From positions 806,001 to 870,000 of the forward strand of contig JADJDQ010000021.1 in NCBI GenBank assembly GCA_016702605.1: DNA of 64,000 nucleotides, given 5' to 3'. Of this stretch, positions 36,145-45,076 are shown piece by piece (positions within the stretch are counted from its first letter, which is position 1; every line of letters starts with the position of its first letter). This DNA comes from Candidatus Intricatilinea gracilis (GTDB taxonomy: Bacteria > Pseudomonadota > Gammaproteobacteria > Burkholderiales > Burkholderiaceae_C). A model generated the notes under the pieces. The model had not been told where the DNA came from. It made no database searches and worked only from the letters and a program-made list of their open reading frames with translations. Made by a program: the position numbers and the translations under genes.

Positions 36145-37623
36145 TCAATAGGCGTTGTGACTGCCGACCACTTCCTTGAATGTGCGAATCAGGATCTTCA
36201 GATCGAGCAGCAACGACCAGTTCTCGATGTAATGCAAGTCGAGTTCGACACGCCGTTTCAGTTGTGAGATCGTGTCGGTCGCACCGCGTGCACCATTGAT
36301 TTGTGCCCAGCCGGTGATGCCGGGTTTGACGCGGTTGCGATGGGCATAGGTGTCGGTGATCTCGCAACCCAGCTGGTCTTCGGTCCGCATATTCACGGCA
36401 TGGGGCCGCGGACCAACCAGCGACATGTCGCCGCGCAATACATTGAAGAGTTGCGGTAATTCATCCAGGCTCGACGCCCGCAGGAATCGGCCGACCGAGG
36501 TGATTCGACTGTCATGACGCGCGGTTTGCTCGAGTGTGTTGCCTGGGGGCTTGGCGACCCATTGCATGGTGCGAAACTTGAAGATGTCGAACTCCTGGCC
36601 ATTCACGGCGTGACGGCGCTGCCTGAATATCACCGGGCCGGGGCTGGTGATCTTGACCACCACGGCAATCAGCAGGAGCAGGGGCAACAGCAGCAGTGTC
36701 ACGATGCCGCCCACCACGTAGTCGACACTGCCCTTGATCAGCACGTCCCAGCGCCTGAGCGGACGATCCGCCAGCAAACTCATGGCGACCTGGTCGGCCA
36801 CCAATGCGGTCGAACCCAGCGGCAGGTCGAGGTCGAGGTCTTGCGGGCACAGGGCGATCGGCACCTGCAATATGCTCAGGCGCTGCGTGATGGCGGACAG
36901 GCGCGGCTCGGCGCCGACCGGCAGGGTCAGCAATATCCAGTCCAGACGTTGTGTCCGACCCAGCGCGATCAACTCGTCGAGATTGCCGAGTGGCTCGACA
37001 GCCACGGCAGACCGATGATCCAGGCGATCGTCGAAGACACCGACAAAGCGAATGGTGTCGGGATGATTTCGCTGCAATGCCCTTACCAGGCGGTCACCCA
37101 TCGGACCGGCGCCCACCACTGCCACGTGCTGAGCCATGTGCCCGCACCTTCGCATGTGGCGGATGTATCTCGACAGGGCCAGGCGCCAGCCCGCCGTCAG
37201 CAGCAAGGCGATCGACAAGGCACTTACAAAGGTCTGGGTGGCGAGTCCGTCATGGGGTGGACCAACATCCCAGAACACCAGGACAAGCAGCCCGAATACC
37301 ACGAACCGCGCGCCAAAGCGCAAGGCCAGGGAAAAGTCTCGATTCTGGCTGGCAAGCTCGCCAAAACGTTTGTCATAGAGAATGAACGGCGCCAGCACAG
37401 TTGCGCCGAAGGCCGCCTGGAAGAATGCCGGCGCGTGGTCCGGTGGCAGTGCCGGGAGTCCGCCCAGCGATTGCGCCAGCATGGCCAGGGACAACAAGAG
37501 CAACAGCCCGAGAAAATCACACAACGGCAGCAGGTCACTCGACAAGGTGGCCGTGTCGCGTCCCGGCAATCGAGTGGAAAAGGTGGCCGGCGTATGTCCT
37601 GGCTGGGCAGTTGGTGAGTTCAT
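36145..37623 (-). CDS. Undecaprenyl-phosphate sugar phosphotransferase, WcaJ/EpsB type
   Basis: The 492-residue polyisoprenyl-phosphate hexose-1-phosphate transferase starts lipid-linked repeat-unit synthesis. It has four N-terminal helices (about 30-130), a CoA-binding_3-like domain (VAVVGAGPMGDRLVRAL), a fifth hydrophobic helix (VDYVVGGIVTLLLLPLLLLIAVVV, here split by its two halves) and the catalytic bacterial sugar-transferase domain: SPGPVIFRQRR, FKFRTM, SLDELPQLFNVLRGDMSLVGPRP and RNRVKPGITGWAQINGARG. The start ATG at 37621-37623 gives the normal length. Downstream on the same strand, 135 bp away, is its fused paralogue. The sugar (glucose, galactose or another) cannot be read from the sequence. 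Confidence 0.92.
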   Translation of the reverse strand: MNSPTAQPGHTPATFSTRLPGRDTATLSSDLLPLCDFLGLLLLLSLAMLAQSLGGLPALPPDHAPAFFQAAFGATVLAPFILYDKRFGELASQNRDFSLALRFGARFVVFGLLVLVFWDVGPPHDGLATQTFVSALSIALLLTAGWRLALSRYIRHMRRCGHMAQHVAVVGAGPMGDRLVRALQRNHPDTIRFVGVFDDRLDHRSAVAVEPLGNLDELIALGRTQRLDWILLTLPVGAEPRLSAITQRLSILQVPIALCPQDLDLDLPLGSTALVADQVAMSLLADRPLRRWDVLIKGSVDYVVGGIVTLLLLPLLLLIAVVVKITSPGPVIFRQRRHAVNGQEFDIFKFRTMQWVAKPPGNTLEQTARHDSRITSVGRFLRASSLDELPQLFNVLRGDMSLVGPRPHAVNMRTEDQLGCEITDTYAHRNRVKPGITGWAQINGARGATDTISQLKRRVELDLHYIENWSLLLDLKILIRTFKEVVGSHNAY

Positions 37624-37931
37624 GGCAGCGAACTTATTCGTGCCCTCCAGGAGCGTCTGTGCGCTCGCATACTTTGTTGGACAACACTCTGTGTGTGGCA
37701 TCGAACGGATCGGCGCCGGCCGGTTTGGTCGCCAGACCATTGTCGATGGGCCAGCCAGGTCGGTTTGACGCACGGCCCGGGGGGTAACCAAAATTTCAAC
37801 CAAGTGTATTGTTGGGTAAACCCAAGGGGTATGTCGCTGATATGTCCGCAATCGCGCCAGGGTGATTCCGCAGGCTGCGTGCGCCAACGAACAGACCCAG
37901 GGTGCACCGCGGGCTACAAACAAGTCCGGCC
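37624..37931. promoter_or_regulatory. 308-bp divergent region at the exopolysaccharide locus core
   Basis: This separates the minus-strand initiating transferase from the plus-strand Wzz-to-flippase operon, so both promoters should be here. An AT-richer segment around 37785-37825 includes the dyad GGGTAAACCC at 37813-37822. I could not assign a -35/-10 pair with confidence. Confidence 0.4.
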
Positions 37932-39410
37932 ATGAGCCCCGATCCCGGGATCCCTTTCGTTGCAACCACGTACGATTCCATGCACGACTTGCCTCAACTT
38001 CCGCGTGCCCAGCCTAGAGCGGCGCTCACTCCATTGATTCCGCTCGACTACATGCGGCCCGGGCCGTCACCTGCCCAGATGTTCTCGGTACTGCGGGCCT
38101 ACCGGGCCATGATCATGGCGATCGTGGTGCTGGTACTGACTGCCACTGCCGCTGCCATGTATTTGTGGCCACGCACCTACGTCGCCACGGTGACGCTGAT
38201 GGTGAACTACGAAGTCAACGATCCGCTCAATGGCAAGGAACTGCCGGTCGGTCAGGTTGCCAATTACATCGCGACCCAGGTTGAATTGATGCAAACCCCC
38301 GAGGTATTGCGCGAAGTGGTCGATCGGCTCTCTCTCGACCGGGATCCAGACTATTCGAATGGGTATTCCCAGCGTGATGGCAGCCTGCGCGACTGGGTGG
38401 CCGCCAAGATGGTGAAACGCCTCGCCGTTTATCAAAGTCAGCGTGGCGGACAACTCATCTACATCACCTATTCGGGCAATCATTCGAACCAGGCCGCCCG
38501 TATTGCCAATGCCGTGGCCGATGTCTACAAGGAGCAGGATGCCTTGCGTTCTGCCGCACCGCCAGGCGCACGGGCCAAGCGATATGAACTGCAACTCACT
38601 GCCTTGAAGGGCAAGGTCGATGAAGCACAACGTGATGTGACCACGTTCCAGCAGCGACATGCCATGATCGACGAAGGCAACAAGAGCAATGTCGACCTCG
38701 AGTTGCTGGCAACGCTGGAGTCGCGGCTCGCCGAGGCGCACAACACCCGTCGCCAGGCCGAAGCTCGTATGGCCTCGAATCACGCAGTGAGTGATCAGGT
38801 GCTGGTGTCCGGGCATGTGCAGGCCCTGCAGGCCCAACTCGCGGCACAGGAGTTGCGTAAGGCACAACTCGATCGCGTCTACATGCCGCAGCACCCCGAT
38901 ATCCTCGATGTGCAACTTCAGGTGGCGTCCACCAAACGTACCCTCGAAGCCTCGCTAGCGACGTATTCCGATAATGCGTCGGTTGGCTTGTCCATTGCCA
39001 GACGGCTGGAATCCGGGCTTCAAGTTGCCGTCGACAACCAACGCGGCAAGGCCCTGGTCAAGGGCCGACTGAAAGACGAGTCGTCCAAGAAGATGCTCGA
39101 GCTCGAATCGGCCCAGCAGGTCTACCGCCGTGCGCTCGAGGGTTATGAACAGGTGATGTTTGCTTCGGCCGGCCCCTATGCCAATGTCAGCCAGGTCAGC
39201 CGAGCCACCCCGCCAGTGCGGGCCAGCAAACCGTCGATTGTCACTGGATTGGCGCTCGGGGTGTTTCTGGCGCTTTCGCTGGGTTTGGCAGTGCCGATCG
39301 GATTGGAATTGTTCAATCGTCGGGTGCGTTGTATCGACGATATCGAACGTGTCTACGGCATTCCGGTACTGGCCGAGTTCGGCCCGCTTGTTCGCAGGGC
39401 CTTGACATGA
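37932..39410 (+). CDS. Wzz/GumC-type chain-length determinant (EpsF-like)
   Basis: The 492-residue inner-membrane protein has two helices (about 62-82, MAIVVLVLTATAAAMYLW; and about 443-465, LALGVFLALSLGLAVPIGLEL) flanking a long periplasmic coiled-coil region (about 200-400). This is the polysaccharide co-polymerase layout, here without a fused kinase domain, as in EpsF of methanolan-type systems. The start is uncertain (ATG 37932, GTG 37902 or ATG 37980); none has a strong ribosome site. The stop overlaps the ATG of the partner ATPase (ATGA), supporting a two-component co-polymerase/kinase pair. Confidence 0.85.
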   Translation: MSPDPGIPFVATTYDSMHDLPQLPRAQPRAALTPLIPLDYMRPGPSPAQMFSVLRAYRAMIMAIVVLVLTATAAAMYLWPRTYVATVTLMVNYEVNDPLNGKELPVGQVANYIATQVELMQTPEVLREVVDRLSLDRDPDYSNGYSQRDGSLRDWVAAKMVKRLAVYQSQRGGQLIYITYSGNHSNQAARIANAVADVYKEQDALRSAAPPGARAKRYELQLTALKGKVDEAQRDVTTFQQRHAMIDEGNKSNVDLELLATLESRLAEAHNTRRQAEARMASNHAVSDQVLVSGHVQALQAQLAAQELRKAQLDRVYMPQHPDILDVQLQVASTKRTLEASLATYSDNASVGLSIARRLESGLQVAVDNQRGKALVKGRLKDESSKKMLELESAQQVYRRALEGYEQVMFASAGPYANVSQVSRATPPVRASKPSIVTGLALGVFLALSLGLAVPIGLELFNRRVRCIDDIERVYGIPVLAEFGPLVRRALT

Positions 39411-40156
39411 CTATCGACGCGGCAGTGCGCAAGTTTCTCGACAACACCTTTGTTGCCCCTGGTGTGGCCAGGCGCGATGAACTTGTCAAATATCGCGAGG
39501 AGCGCAACCGCCACGTCGGTCGGGCGCAGGATGTCGAGGGGCGTTTGACCACCGGTGTCGACCCTGTCGATCCACGTCGTGAAACTCTGCGGGCATTGCG
39601 CACCGAACTGCTGCTGCGGCGTGAATCGGCAGAACTTGCCGATGTGATTGCGATCCTCAGTCCGTGCGCCGGCGAAGGGCGTTCGTTGCTGGCTGCAGAA
39701 CTTGCCATTACCTTTGCGCAGACGGGCCACACCACCTTGCTGGTTGATGCCGACTTGCGGCGTCCTCAGCAGCATGTTCAGTTTGGGCTGATGGCAGGCA
39801 ATGGCTTGACGCAGGCCATCAGCAATGAGGAAGAGCCGCAGTTGTGCACTGTCAAGGGTTTGCCGAGGATGTCGCTGCTCCCCGCTGGCTTGTTGCCGAG
39901 TGATCCACTCGAACTGTTGTCGAGCCGGCGCTTCGCTGATCTGATCGAAAGTTGGCGTGACTCGTTCGAGTTTGTGCTGATCGATACGGCGCCGGTTGGG
40001 GCATATTCTGACGGGATTGCCGTGGCCAATCTCACCGGGCGGGTATTGGCGCTCAGCCGAGCCCAGCACACTCCTGCCAGGGAGATGCAGAACATGCTGC
40101 AGCGGCTTTCTGCAGCCCGTTCACAGATACTTGGTGCCGTGGTCAATCATTTCTGA
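39407..40156 (+). CDS. Chain-length tyrosine-kinase-like ATPase (EpsG-like)
   Basis: The 249-residue cytoplasmic protein has the BY-kinase/ParA fold: a Walker A region SPCAGEGRSLL (residues 85-95) in which the usual Lys is Arg92, Walker A' LLVDADLR (111-118) and Walker B FVLIDTAPV. There is no tyrosine cluster at the C-terminus. EpsG-type partners of EpsF commonly carry GEGRS, so the enzyme may still bind ATP. It overlaps the Wzz gene by 4 bp and is followed 5 bp later by the polymerase/ligase gene. Confidence 0.85.
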   Translation: MTIDAAVRKFLDNTFVAPGVARRDELVKYREERNRHVGRAQDVEGRLTTGVDPVDPRRETLRALRTELLLRRESAELADVIAILSPCAGEGRSLLAAELAITFAQTGHTTLLVDADLRRPQQHVQFGLMAGNGLTQAISNEEEPQLCTVKGLPRMSLLPAGLLPSDPLELLSSRRFADLIESWRDSFEFVLIDTAPVGAYSDGIAVANLTGRVLALSRAQHTPAREMQNMLQRLSAARSQILGAVVNHF

Positions 40157-40161
40157 TCGCC

Positions 40162-41592
40162 ATGTTGCTTGCCATGCCGAGTGCCGGCTTTCACACGACC
40201 TCGGCCTGGCACCGGGATAGTCGTTTTGGCTGGCTCGCTGCTGGTCTGATGTCGGTCCTGCTGGTATTGATGACGGTACCCGAGGGGTTTGACTACACCA
40301 CGCTCACCGAAGGGGCGCCGAGTGCTGGCAGCCCGGTGAGCCGTGTCTTGTGGCTTGGTCTGTTGTGTCTGGCGACAGCCGTGGTGCTGAATCGGGTTGC
40401 ACTTGCCTGGCTGCTGGCGCGTGCGCTCAATCCCTGGTTGCTGGTGTTTGGGGCACTCGCTGTGGTCAGTTTGGTCTGGTCGATCGATGCCTCGCTGACG
40501 TTTCGGCGCCTGCTGCGGCTGGCCACGATCGTGGCAATATGTGTCGCATTTGTCTTGATCAGCTGGCATGCACGACGTTTCCAGAATGTGGTGCGGCCAT
40601 TGCTCAGCATGATCATGCTGGGGTCACTGATATTCGGGTTGACTGCGCCCGAGCTGGCCGTGCATCAGGAATTGTCCTCCGAACTGGAGGGCGCCTGGCG
40701 CGGTCTGACAAACCACAAGAACAGCCTCGGGGCATTGGCGTGTATCACGTTCATCCTGTGGTTCCATGCGGGATTGACCCGCGAGGTGGGTCTGGCGCGT
40801 GCAATCGCCGGTGGGAGTTTGGCGCTGGCCTGCCTGGTGTTGTCACGCAGTTCGACGTCGATGGCCACGGCCGTGTTCGCTGCGGTTTTTCTGTTGCTTG
40901 CCTTGGGCTCGCCTCAGGGCCTGCGCCGCTGGTTGCCCCATCTGGTATTGATGTTGGTGGCGATACTCGGGCTGTATGCCCTGGCGATACTCGATGTGGT
41001 GCCCGGCATGCACCGCTTGATTTCACCCATCACCGCGCTGGCAAGCAAGGACGCCTCACTCACCGGACGCACCGAGATCTGGGTCATCTTGTTCGACCAT
41101 ATCCGTTTGCGCCCGCTGCTGGGTTCCGGTTACGGCGCCTACTGGACGGCCGGGCCGGTGCCGGGCACCGATGCCCACCAGTTTGTGGCGATGATGCGCG
41201 GGTTTTTTCCGGGGTCGGCGCATAACGGCTATCTCGAAGTCGTCAACGACCTGGGGTGGCTCGGTCTGGCCTGCCTGCTGGGTTATCTCGCGACCCAGGT
41301 ACGCCAATGCCTGATCTTTCTTCGGATCGAGACGGATCAGGCGGTGTTGTATCTCGCGCTGTTTTTCCAGCAGGCCATCACCAACTGTTCCGAGTCCCAT
41401 TGGTTCAGTGTGCTCAGTGTCGACTTTGTGCTGATGACACTCACCACCACCGCGCTGGCCCGGGGCCTGCTCGAGCACAGGTTACGCAGGGTTTATGGCG
41501 ATCCGCAGCAGGTGGATGTCGGGCCGGCACCTGCGTTGTCGTCGGTGTGGGCCGGTCAGGCCTTGGCCGCCCGCCGCACCTTCGAGGCCTGA
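40162..41592 (+). CDS. O-antigen ligase/polymerase family membrane protein (Wzy/WaaL type)
   Basis: The 476-residue protein has about ten to twelve hydrophobic helices and a large periplasmic loop containing LTGRTEIWVILFDHIRLRPLLGSGYGAYW in pieces, and SAHNGYLEVVNDLGWLG with the conserved HN motif of the Wzy_C/O-antigen ligase family. In this context it most likely polymerises or transfers the exopolysaccharide repeat units on the periplasmic face. The start ATG at 40162 is preferred; an ATG at 40174 is also possible. It sits between the kinase-like gene and the acyltransferase. Confidence 0.85.
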   Translation: MLLAMPSAGFHTTSAWHRDSRFGWLAAGLMSVLLVLMTVPEGFDYTTLTEGAPSAGSPVSRVLWLGLLCLATAVVLNRVALAWLLARALNPWLLVFGALAVVSLVWSIDASLTFRRLLRLATIVAICVAFVLISWHARRFQNVVRPLLSMIMLGSLIFGLTAPELAVHQELSSELEGAWRGLTNHKNSLGALACITFILWFHAGLTREVGLARAIAGGSLALACLVLSRSSTSMATAVFAAVFLLLALGSPQGLRRWLPHLVLMLVAILGLYALAILDVVPGMHRLISPITALASKDASLTGRTEIWVILFDHIRLRPLLGSGYGAYWTAGPVPGTDAHQFVAMMRGFFPGSAHNGYLEVVNDLGWLGLACLLGYLATQVRQCLIFLRIETDQAVLYLALFFQQAITNCSESHWFSVLSVDFVLMTLTTTALARGLLEHRLRRVYGDPQQVDVGPAPALSSVWAGQALAARRTFEA

Positions 41593-41595
41593 GTC

Positions 41596-42723
41596 ATGGA
41601 CACCCACCGTGACGGCCCGAGTGCGCTGACTGGCCCGATCCCTTCACTCGATGGCCTGCGCGCCATCGCGGTGTTGCTGGTGTTTCTTGCCCATAGCGGC
41701 CTGGAGCATCTGATACCCGGCGGATTTGGCGTGACGGTGTTTTTCGTGATGAGTGGCTTCCTGATCACCACGCTGATGCGTGTCGAGTTTCAGGCGACCC
41801 GTCGCATCGATCTGCGCGGGTTTTATCTGCGCCGTTTCCTCAGGCTCATGCCACCGCTGCTGGTGGTGACGTTGCTGGCTGCCGTGCTGGCGTCGAGCGG
41901 GCTGATCGACGGGTATTTCTCGTGGGCTGGTTTGTTGGCGGCCTGGTTCTACGTCGGCAACTATTTTCTGATCGCGCAGGATTTCAACGGCATGCCGGGT
42001 GGGCTGGGTGTGGTGTGGTCACTCTCGATCGAGGAGCACTACTACCTCTTGTTTCCGCCGCTGGCCTTGCTGCTGCTGCGGCGCGGGCGCGTGGGTGTGT
42101 CGGCGCTTGTGTTGTCGGGGCTGTGTGTGGTGGTGCTGGCCTGGCGCGCCTGGCTGGCGACACACGGTGCTTCGGTCGACTACCTGACGATGGCCACCGA
42201 CACCCGTGTCGATGCCATCCTGGTTGGTTCGCTGATGGCACTGGTTCGCAACCCCTGGCTCGATCGCCTGCCTGTTGTGCCTGGCCTGCCCGACTGGGGG
42301 CTGATGCTGCTCTGCGGCGCCGCGTTGCTGTTCAGCGTGGGCTACCGCGACGAGGTGTTTCGGGTGACCTGGCGTTTCAGCCTGCAAAGCCTGGCGATTG
42401 CGGGGCTGATCCACCTGGCGGTGGCCCGTGCGAGCAGCCCCGCCTTTGCCTGGCTGAGTTCGGCGCCGCTGGTCTACATCGGGTCGATCTCGTACACGGT
42501 CTATCTGGTGCACCACATGATCTTGCTGGGGCTGGTCAAACACTGGCCCATGCTGGGCTGGTTGGGCACGACGTCGGCCGCCGTGGTGTTGACACTGGCT
42601 GTGGCTGAACCGATGCGCCGCTGGGTCGAACTGCCCTGTGCCCGGTTGCGCAAGCGCCTGCACAGGTCACCATCCGGCAGCACTTCACCACCCAAGGGTT
42701 TGATGGTGGCGGGTCTGCCATGA
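41596..42723 (+). CDS. Membrane acyltransferase 3 family (OafA/ExoZ-like)
   Basis: The 375-residue integral membrane protein has the acyltransferase-3 signatures: SLDGLRAIAVLLVFLAHSG at the N-terminus with the conserved His, FFVMSGFLITTLM, FYLRRFLRLMP and VVWSLSIEEHYYLLFP. It probably transfers an acetyl or other acyl group to the exopolysaccharide. About ten helices are predicted by hydrophobicity. It follows the polymerase gene by 3 bp and overlaps the next gene by 4 bp, so it belongs to the operon. Confidence 0.9.
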   Translation: MDTHRDGPSALTGPIPSLDGLRAIAVLLVFLAHSGLEHLIPGGFGVTVFFVMSGFLITTLMRVEFQATRRIDLRGFYLRRFLRLMPPLLVVTLLAAVLASSGLIDGYFSWAGLLAAWFYVGNYFLIAQDFNGMPGGLGVVWSLSIEEHYYLLFPPLALLLLRRGRVGVSALVLSGLCVVVLAWRAWLATHGASVDYLTMATDTRVDAILVGSLMALVRNPWLDRLPVVPGLPDWGLMLLCGAALLFSVGYRDEVFRVTWRFSLQSLAIAGLIHLAVARASSPAFAWLSSAPLVYIGSISYTVYLVHHMILLGLVKHWPMLGWLGTTSAAVVLTLAVAEPMRRWVELPCARLRKRLHRSPSGSTSPPKGLMVAGLP

Positions 42724-44159
42724 GCGCGAGCTTCTCGCCCACGCTGCACGACGTGTCGCCCGAAGTGGCACTGGCCGTGGTGGCAGAGCACCAGGGGCCG
42801 GTGCTGGTCGACCTGGATGAGACGCTCTACCTCAGCAACTCGACCGAAGACTTCATCGACAGCGTGGCACCCCGCCTGCCGGCGCTGCTGCTGCTGCGCC
42901 TGCTCGAACTGATCAGGCCCTGGCGCTGGACGGGTGGCGAGGCCACACGCGACATCTGGCGCGTGCGCCTGATCTGCCTGTTGTTCCCGTGGACCATGCA
43001 GCGCTGGAAGGTGCGTGTCGCTGACCTGGCTGCCCGGTACCGCAACACACGGCTCATCGACGTGTTGAGTGCCTCGTCGGCCAGGCCGGTGGTGGCGACG
43101 ATCGGCTTTGTGCCCATCGTGACACCGCTGGTCGCTGCGCTCGGGCTGCCGTTGGCGCCCATCGTGGCGGCACGGCTGCACACGCTGGCCGACCGGCGTG
43201 GCGGCAAACTCGAACTCACCTGCACGGCGCTGGGTGACGGTTTTGTGGGTGAGTCGCTGGTGCTGACCGATTCAGCACAAGACCTGCCCCTGCTCGAGGC
43301 TTGCGCCCTGCCGCTGCGGGTGATCTGGCCACTGGCGCAATATCGTCCGGCGCTGGCCGATGTCTACCTGCCGGGGCTGTACCTCACGCGTGTCAAACGC
43401 CCGGGCGAGCGCTACATCACGCGCGCCATCGTGCAGGAAGACTTTGCGCTCTGGGTGCTGGCGTCGATCGGGCTGGCGACCCAGCCGTTCAGCCACATCC
43501 TCGGGCTGGCCTTGCTGCTGCTGTCGTTCTGGACCATCTACGAAGTGGGTTACGTCGACAACGACCTGATCGCTTCGCGTTTCGAGGCCGACCCCAAGCT
43601 CGGTGCCGCGTTTGCGTCCGCGCCGGTGGCCACCCCCCCATGGCAGCCCTGGATCTGGGCATTCGCGACGGGTGCGGCCGGTGTGCTGGTGCTGCGCTGG
43701 CAGACCCGCGTCGCGCCGGTCGACCTGCTGGCCTGGGCCGGTGTGTTGCTGGCCACCCATGGCTGGTTCACGCTCTACAACCGCTTCGACAAGGGCACGC
43801 GGGTCTGGCTGTTTGCCGGCCTGCAGTTCGCCCGCAGTGCGGCCTTTGTGGCGCTGGTGCCGATCAGCCCCATCGGTGCTGCGGCGTTGGGCGCCCATGT
43901 GCTGGCCAAGTGGGTGCCGTATTACGTCTACCGGCTGGTGGGCAAGGCCTGGCCCGAAGCGCCGTTCCACCTGACCCGCCTGTTGTTCTTCGCTGTGCTG
44001 GCGGCGCTGCTCGCCTTCACCAGCGGTGTGTTGTCGATCCTGACCGGCAGCGCTGCGGCTTTGCTGGTCTGGAACCTGTACCGAGCCCGCCAGGAACTGG
44101 CCACCGCCTGTGCGGCGGCCCGTCGTCTGGATCACGTCGTCACCGAGCCTCAGCCATGA
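42720..44159 (+). CDS. HAD-like phosphatase domain fused to a polytopic membrane domain
   Basis: The 479-residue protein has an N-terminal HAD-type segment, VLVDLDETLYLSNSTEDF (nucleophile Asp31, acid/base Asp33), with the later LTDSAQDLPLLEACALPL motif (about 182-200). The C-terminal half (about 235-455) has seven or so helices, with YEVGYVDNDLIASRFE in a loop. The arrangement recalls HAD-UbiA fusions, but a clear NDxxD prenyl-diphosphate motif is missing. It may dephosphorylate or modify a lipid-linked intermediate; this is speculative. It is embedded in the exopolysaccharide operon by 4-bp overlaps on both sides. Confidence 0.6.
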   Translation: MSASFSPTLHDVSPEVALAVVAEHQGPVLVDLDETLYLSNSTEDFIDSVAPRLPALLLLRLLELIRPWRWTGGEATRDIWRVRLICLLFPWTMQRWKVRVADLAARYRNTRLIDVLSASSARPVVATIGFVPIVTPLVAALGLPLAPIVAARLHTLADRRGGKLELTCTALGDGFVGESLVLTDSAQDLPLLEACALPLRVIWPLAQYRPALADVYLPGLYLTRVKRPGERYITRAIVQEDFALWVLASIGLATQPFSHILGLALLLLSFWTIYEVGYVDNDLIASRFEADPKLGAAFASAPVATPPWQPWIWAFATGAAGVLVLRWQTRVAPVDLLAWAGVLLATHGWFTLYNRFDKGTRVWLFAGLQFARSAAFVALVPISPIGAAALGAHVLAKWVPYYVYRLVGKAWPEAPFHLTRLLFFAVLAALLAFTSGVLSILTGSAAALLVWNLYRARQELATACAAARRLDHVVTEPQP

Positions 44160-45076
44160 ACATCAGCGTCTGTATTGCCACCTATCGTCGGCCCGATCGG
44201 CTCGCCGCCTTGCTCGACGATCTGGTCCTGCAGTTGCGGCCACCCAGCGAGGTGGTGGTGGTCGACAACGACGCCGCTGCCAGTGCCCGCCGGGTGGTCG
44301 AGCGCCGTGTCGCCTTCGGTGCGCCGTTTCCGATCCACTACGAGGTGCAGCCGGTGCAGAACATCTCGCTCACACGCAACCGCACGGTGGCACTGAGCAG
44401 TGGTGACTGGCTGGCGTTTGTCGACGACGACGAACGTGCACCTGCCGACTGGCTGAGCCAGCTGTGCGAGGCCGTCGAGAGTTGTGATGCCGACGGCGCG
44501 CTCGGCCCGGTCGAACCGGTGTTGCCGCCCATCGCACCACCGTGGATCCGGCGTGGGCATTTCTACGACTGGGCCCACATGGCCACCGGCAGCCGGGTGC
44601 CACTCAACAAGCTGCGCTTCGGCAATGTCTTGCTGCGTGCCGATCTGCTGCGCGGCGCCACACCACCTTTCGATGAGGCCTACGGGCTGACCGGCGGTGA
44701 AGACGGTGATCTGCTCACCCGCCTGGTGCAACGTGGTGCCTCGGTGGTGTGGACCGATGCGGCGGCGGTCTTCGAGCCGGTCGAAGCCTCACGCCTGTCG
44801 CTGCGCTGGTTGCTGCTGCGCTCGTTGCGGGGCGGGCAGGACTACGCCCGCCATCGCCTGGCCGGTCGTTACGGGCCCATCACCCTGGGTGGACGCATCA
44901 CCCTGGTCATGCGGGCCTTGTTGCAGGCGCTGGCGGCCACGGGCATGGCAGTGCTGCAACTGCCGCGTGGCCTGCACCACGCCGCCTTCTGGCTGCTCAA
45001 GGCCTCGGCCAACGTCGGCAAGATGTCGATCCTCGCGGGCTGGCATTACCGCGAATACGCAGCGGCGGCAGCATGA
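44156..45076 (+). CDS. Glycosyltransferase family 2
   Basis: The 306-residue GT-A enzyme opens with ISVCIATYRRPDRLAALLDDL and has a nucleotide-sugar-binding VVVDND, the metal-binding FVDDDERAP (DXD-like) and GLTGGEDGDLLTRL as the acceptor/base region. It is probably a cytoplasmic, membrane-associated transferase adding one sugar of the repeat unit. A hydrophobic C-terminal segment may contact the membrane. It overlaps both neighbours by 4 bp. Confidence 0.88.
   Translation: MNISVCIATYRRPDRLAALLDDLVLQLRPPSEVVVVDNDAAASARRVVERRVAFGAPFPIHYEVQPVQNISLTRNRTVALSSGDWLAFVDDDERAPADWLSQLCEAVESCDADGALGPVEPVLPPIAPPWIRRGHFYDWAHMATGSRVPLNKLRFGNVLLRADLLRGATPPFDEAYGLTGGEDGDLLTRLVQRGASVVWTDAAAVFEPVEASRLSLRWLLLRSLRGGQDYARHRLAGRYGPITLGGRITLVMRALLQALAATGMAVLQLPRGLHHAAFWLLKASANVGKMSILAGWHYREYAAAAA

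Noticed and set aside
43301..44150. Long +2 frame overlapping the HAD-membrane gene and reading into the GT2 gene
   Set aside because: Only the part from 44156 has glycosyltransferase motifs; the upstream part is Arg/Gly/Ala-rich shadow.
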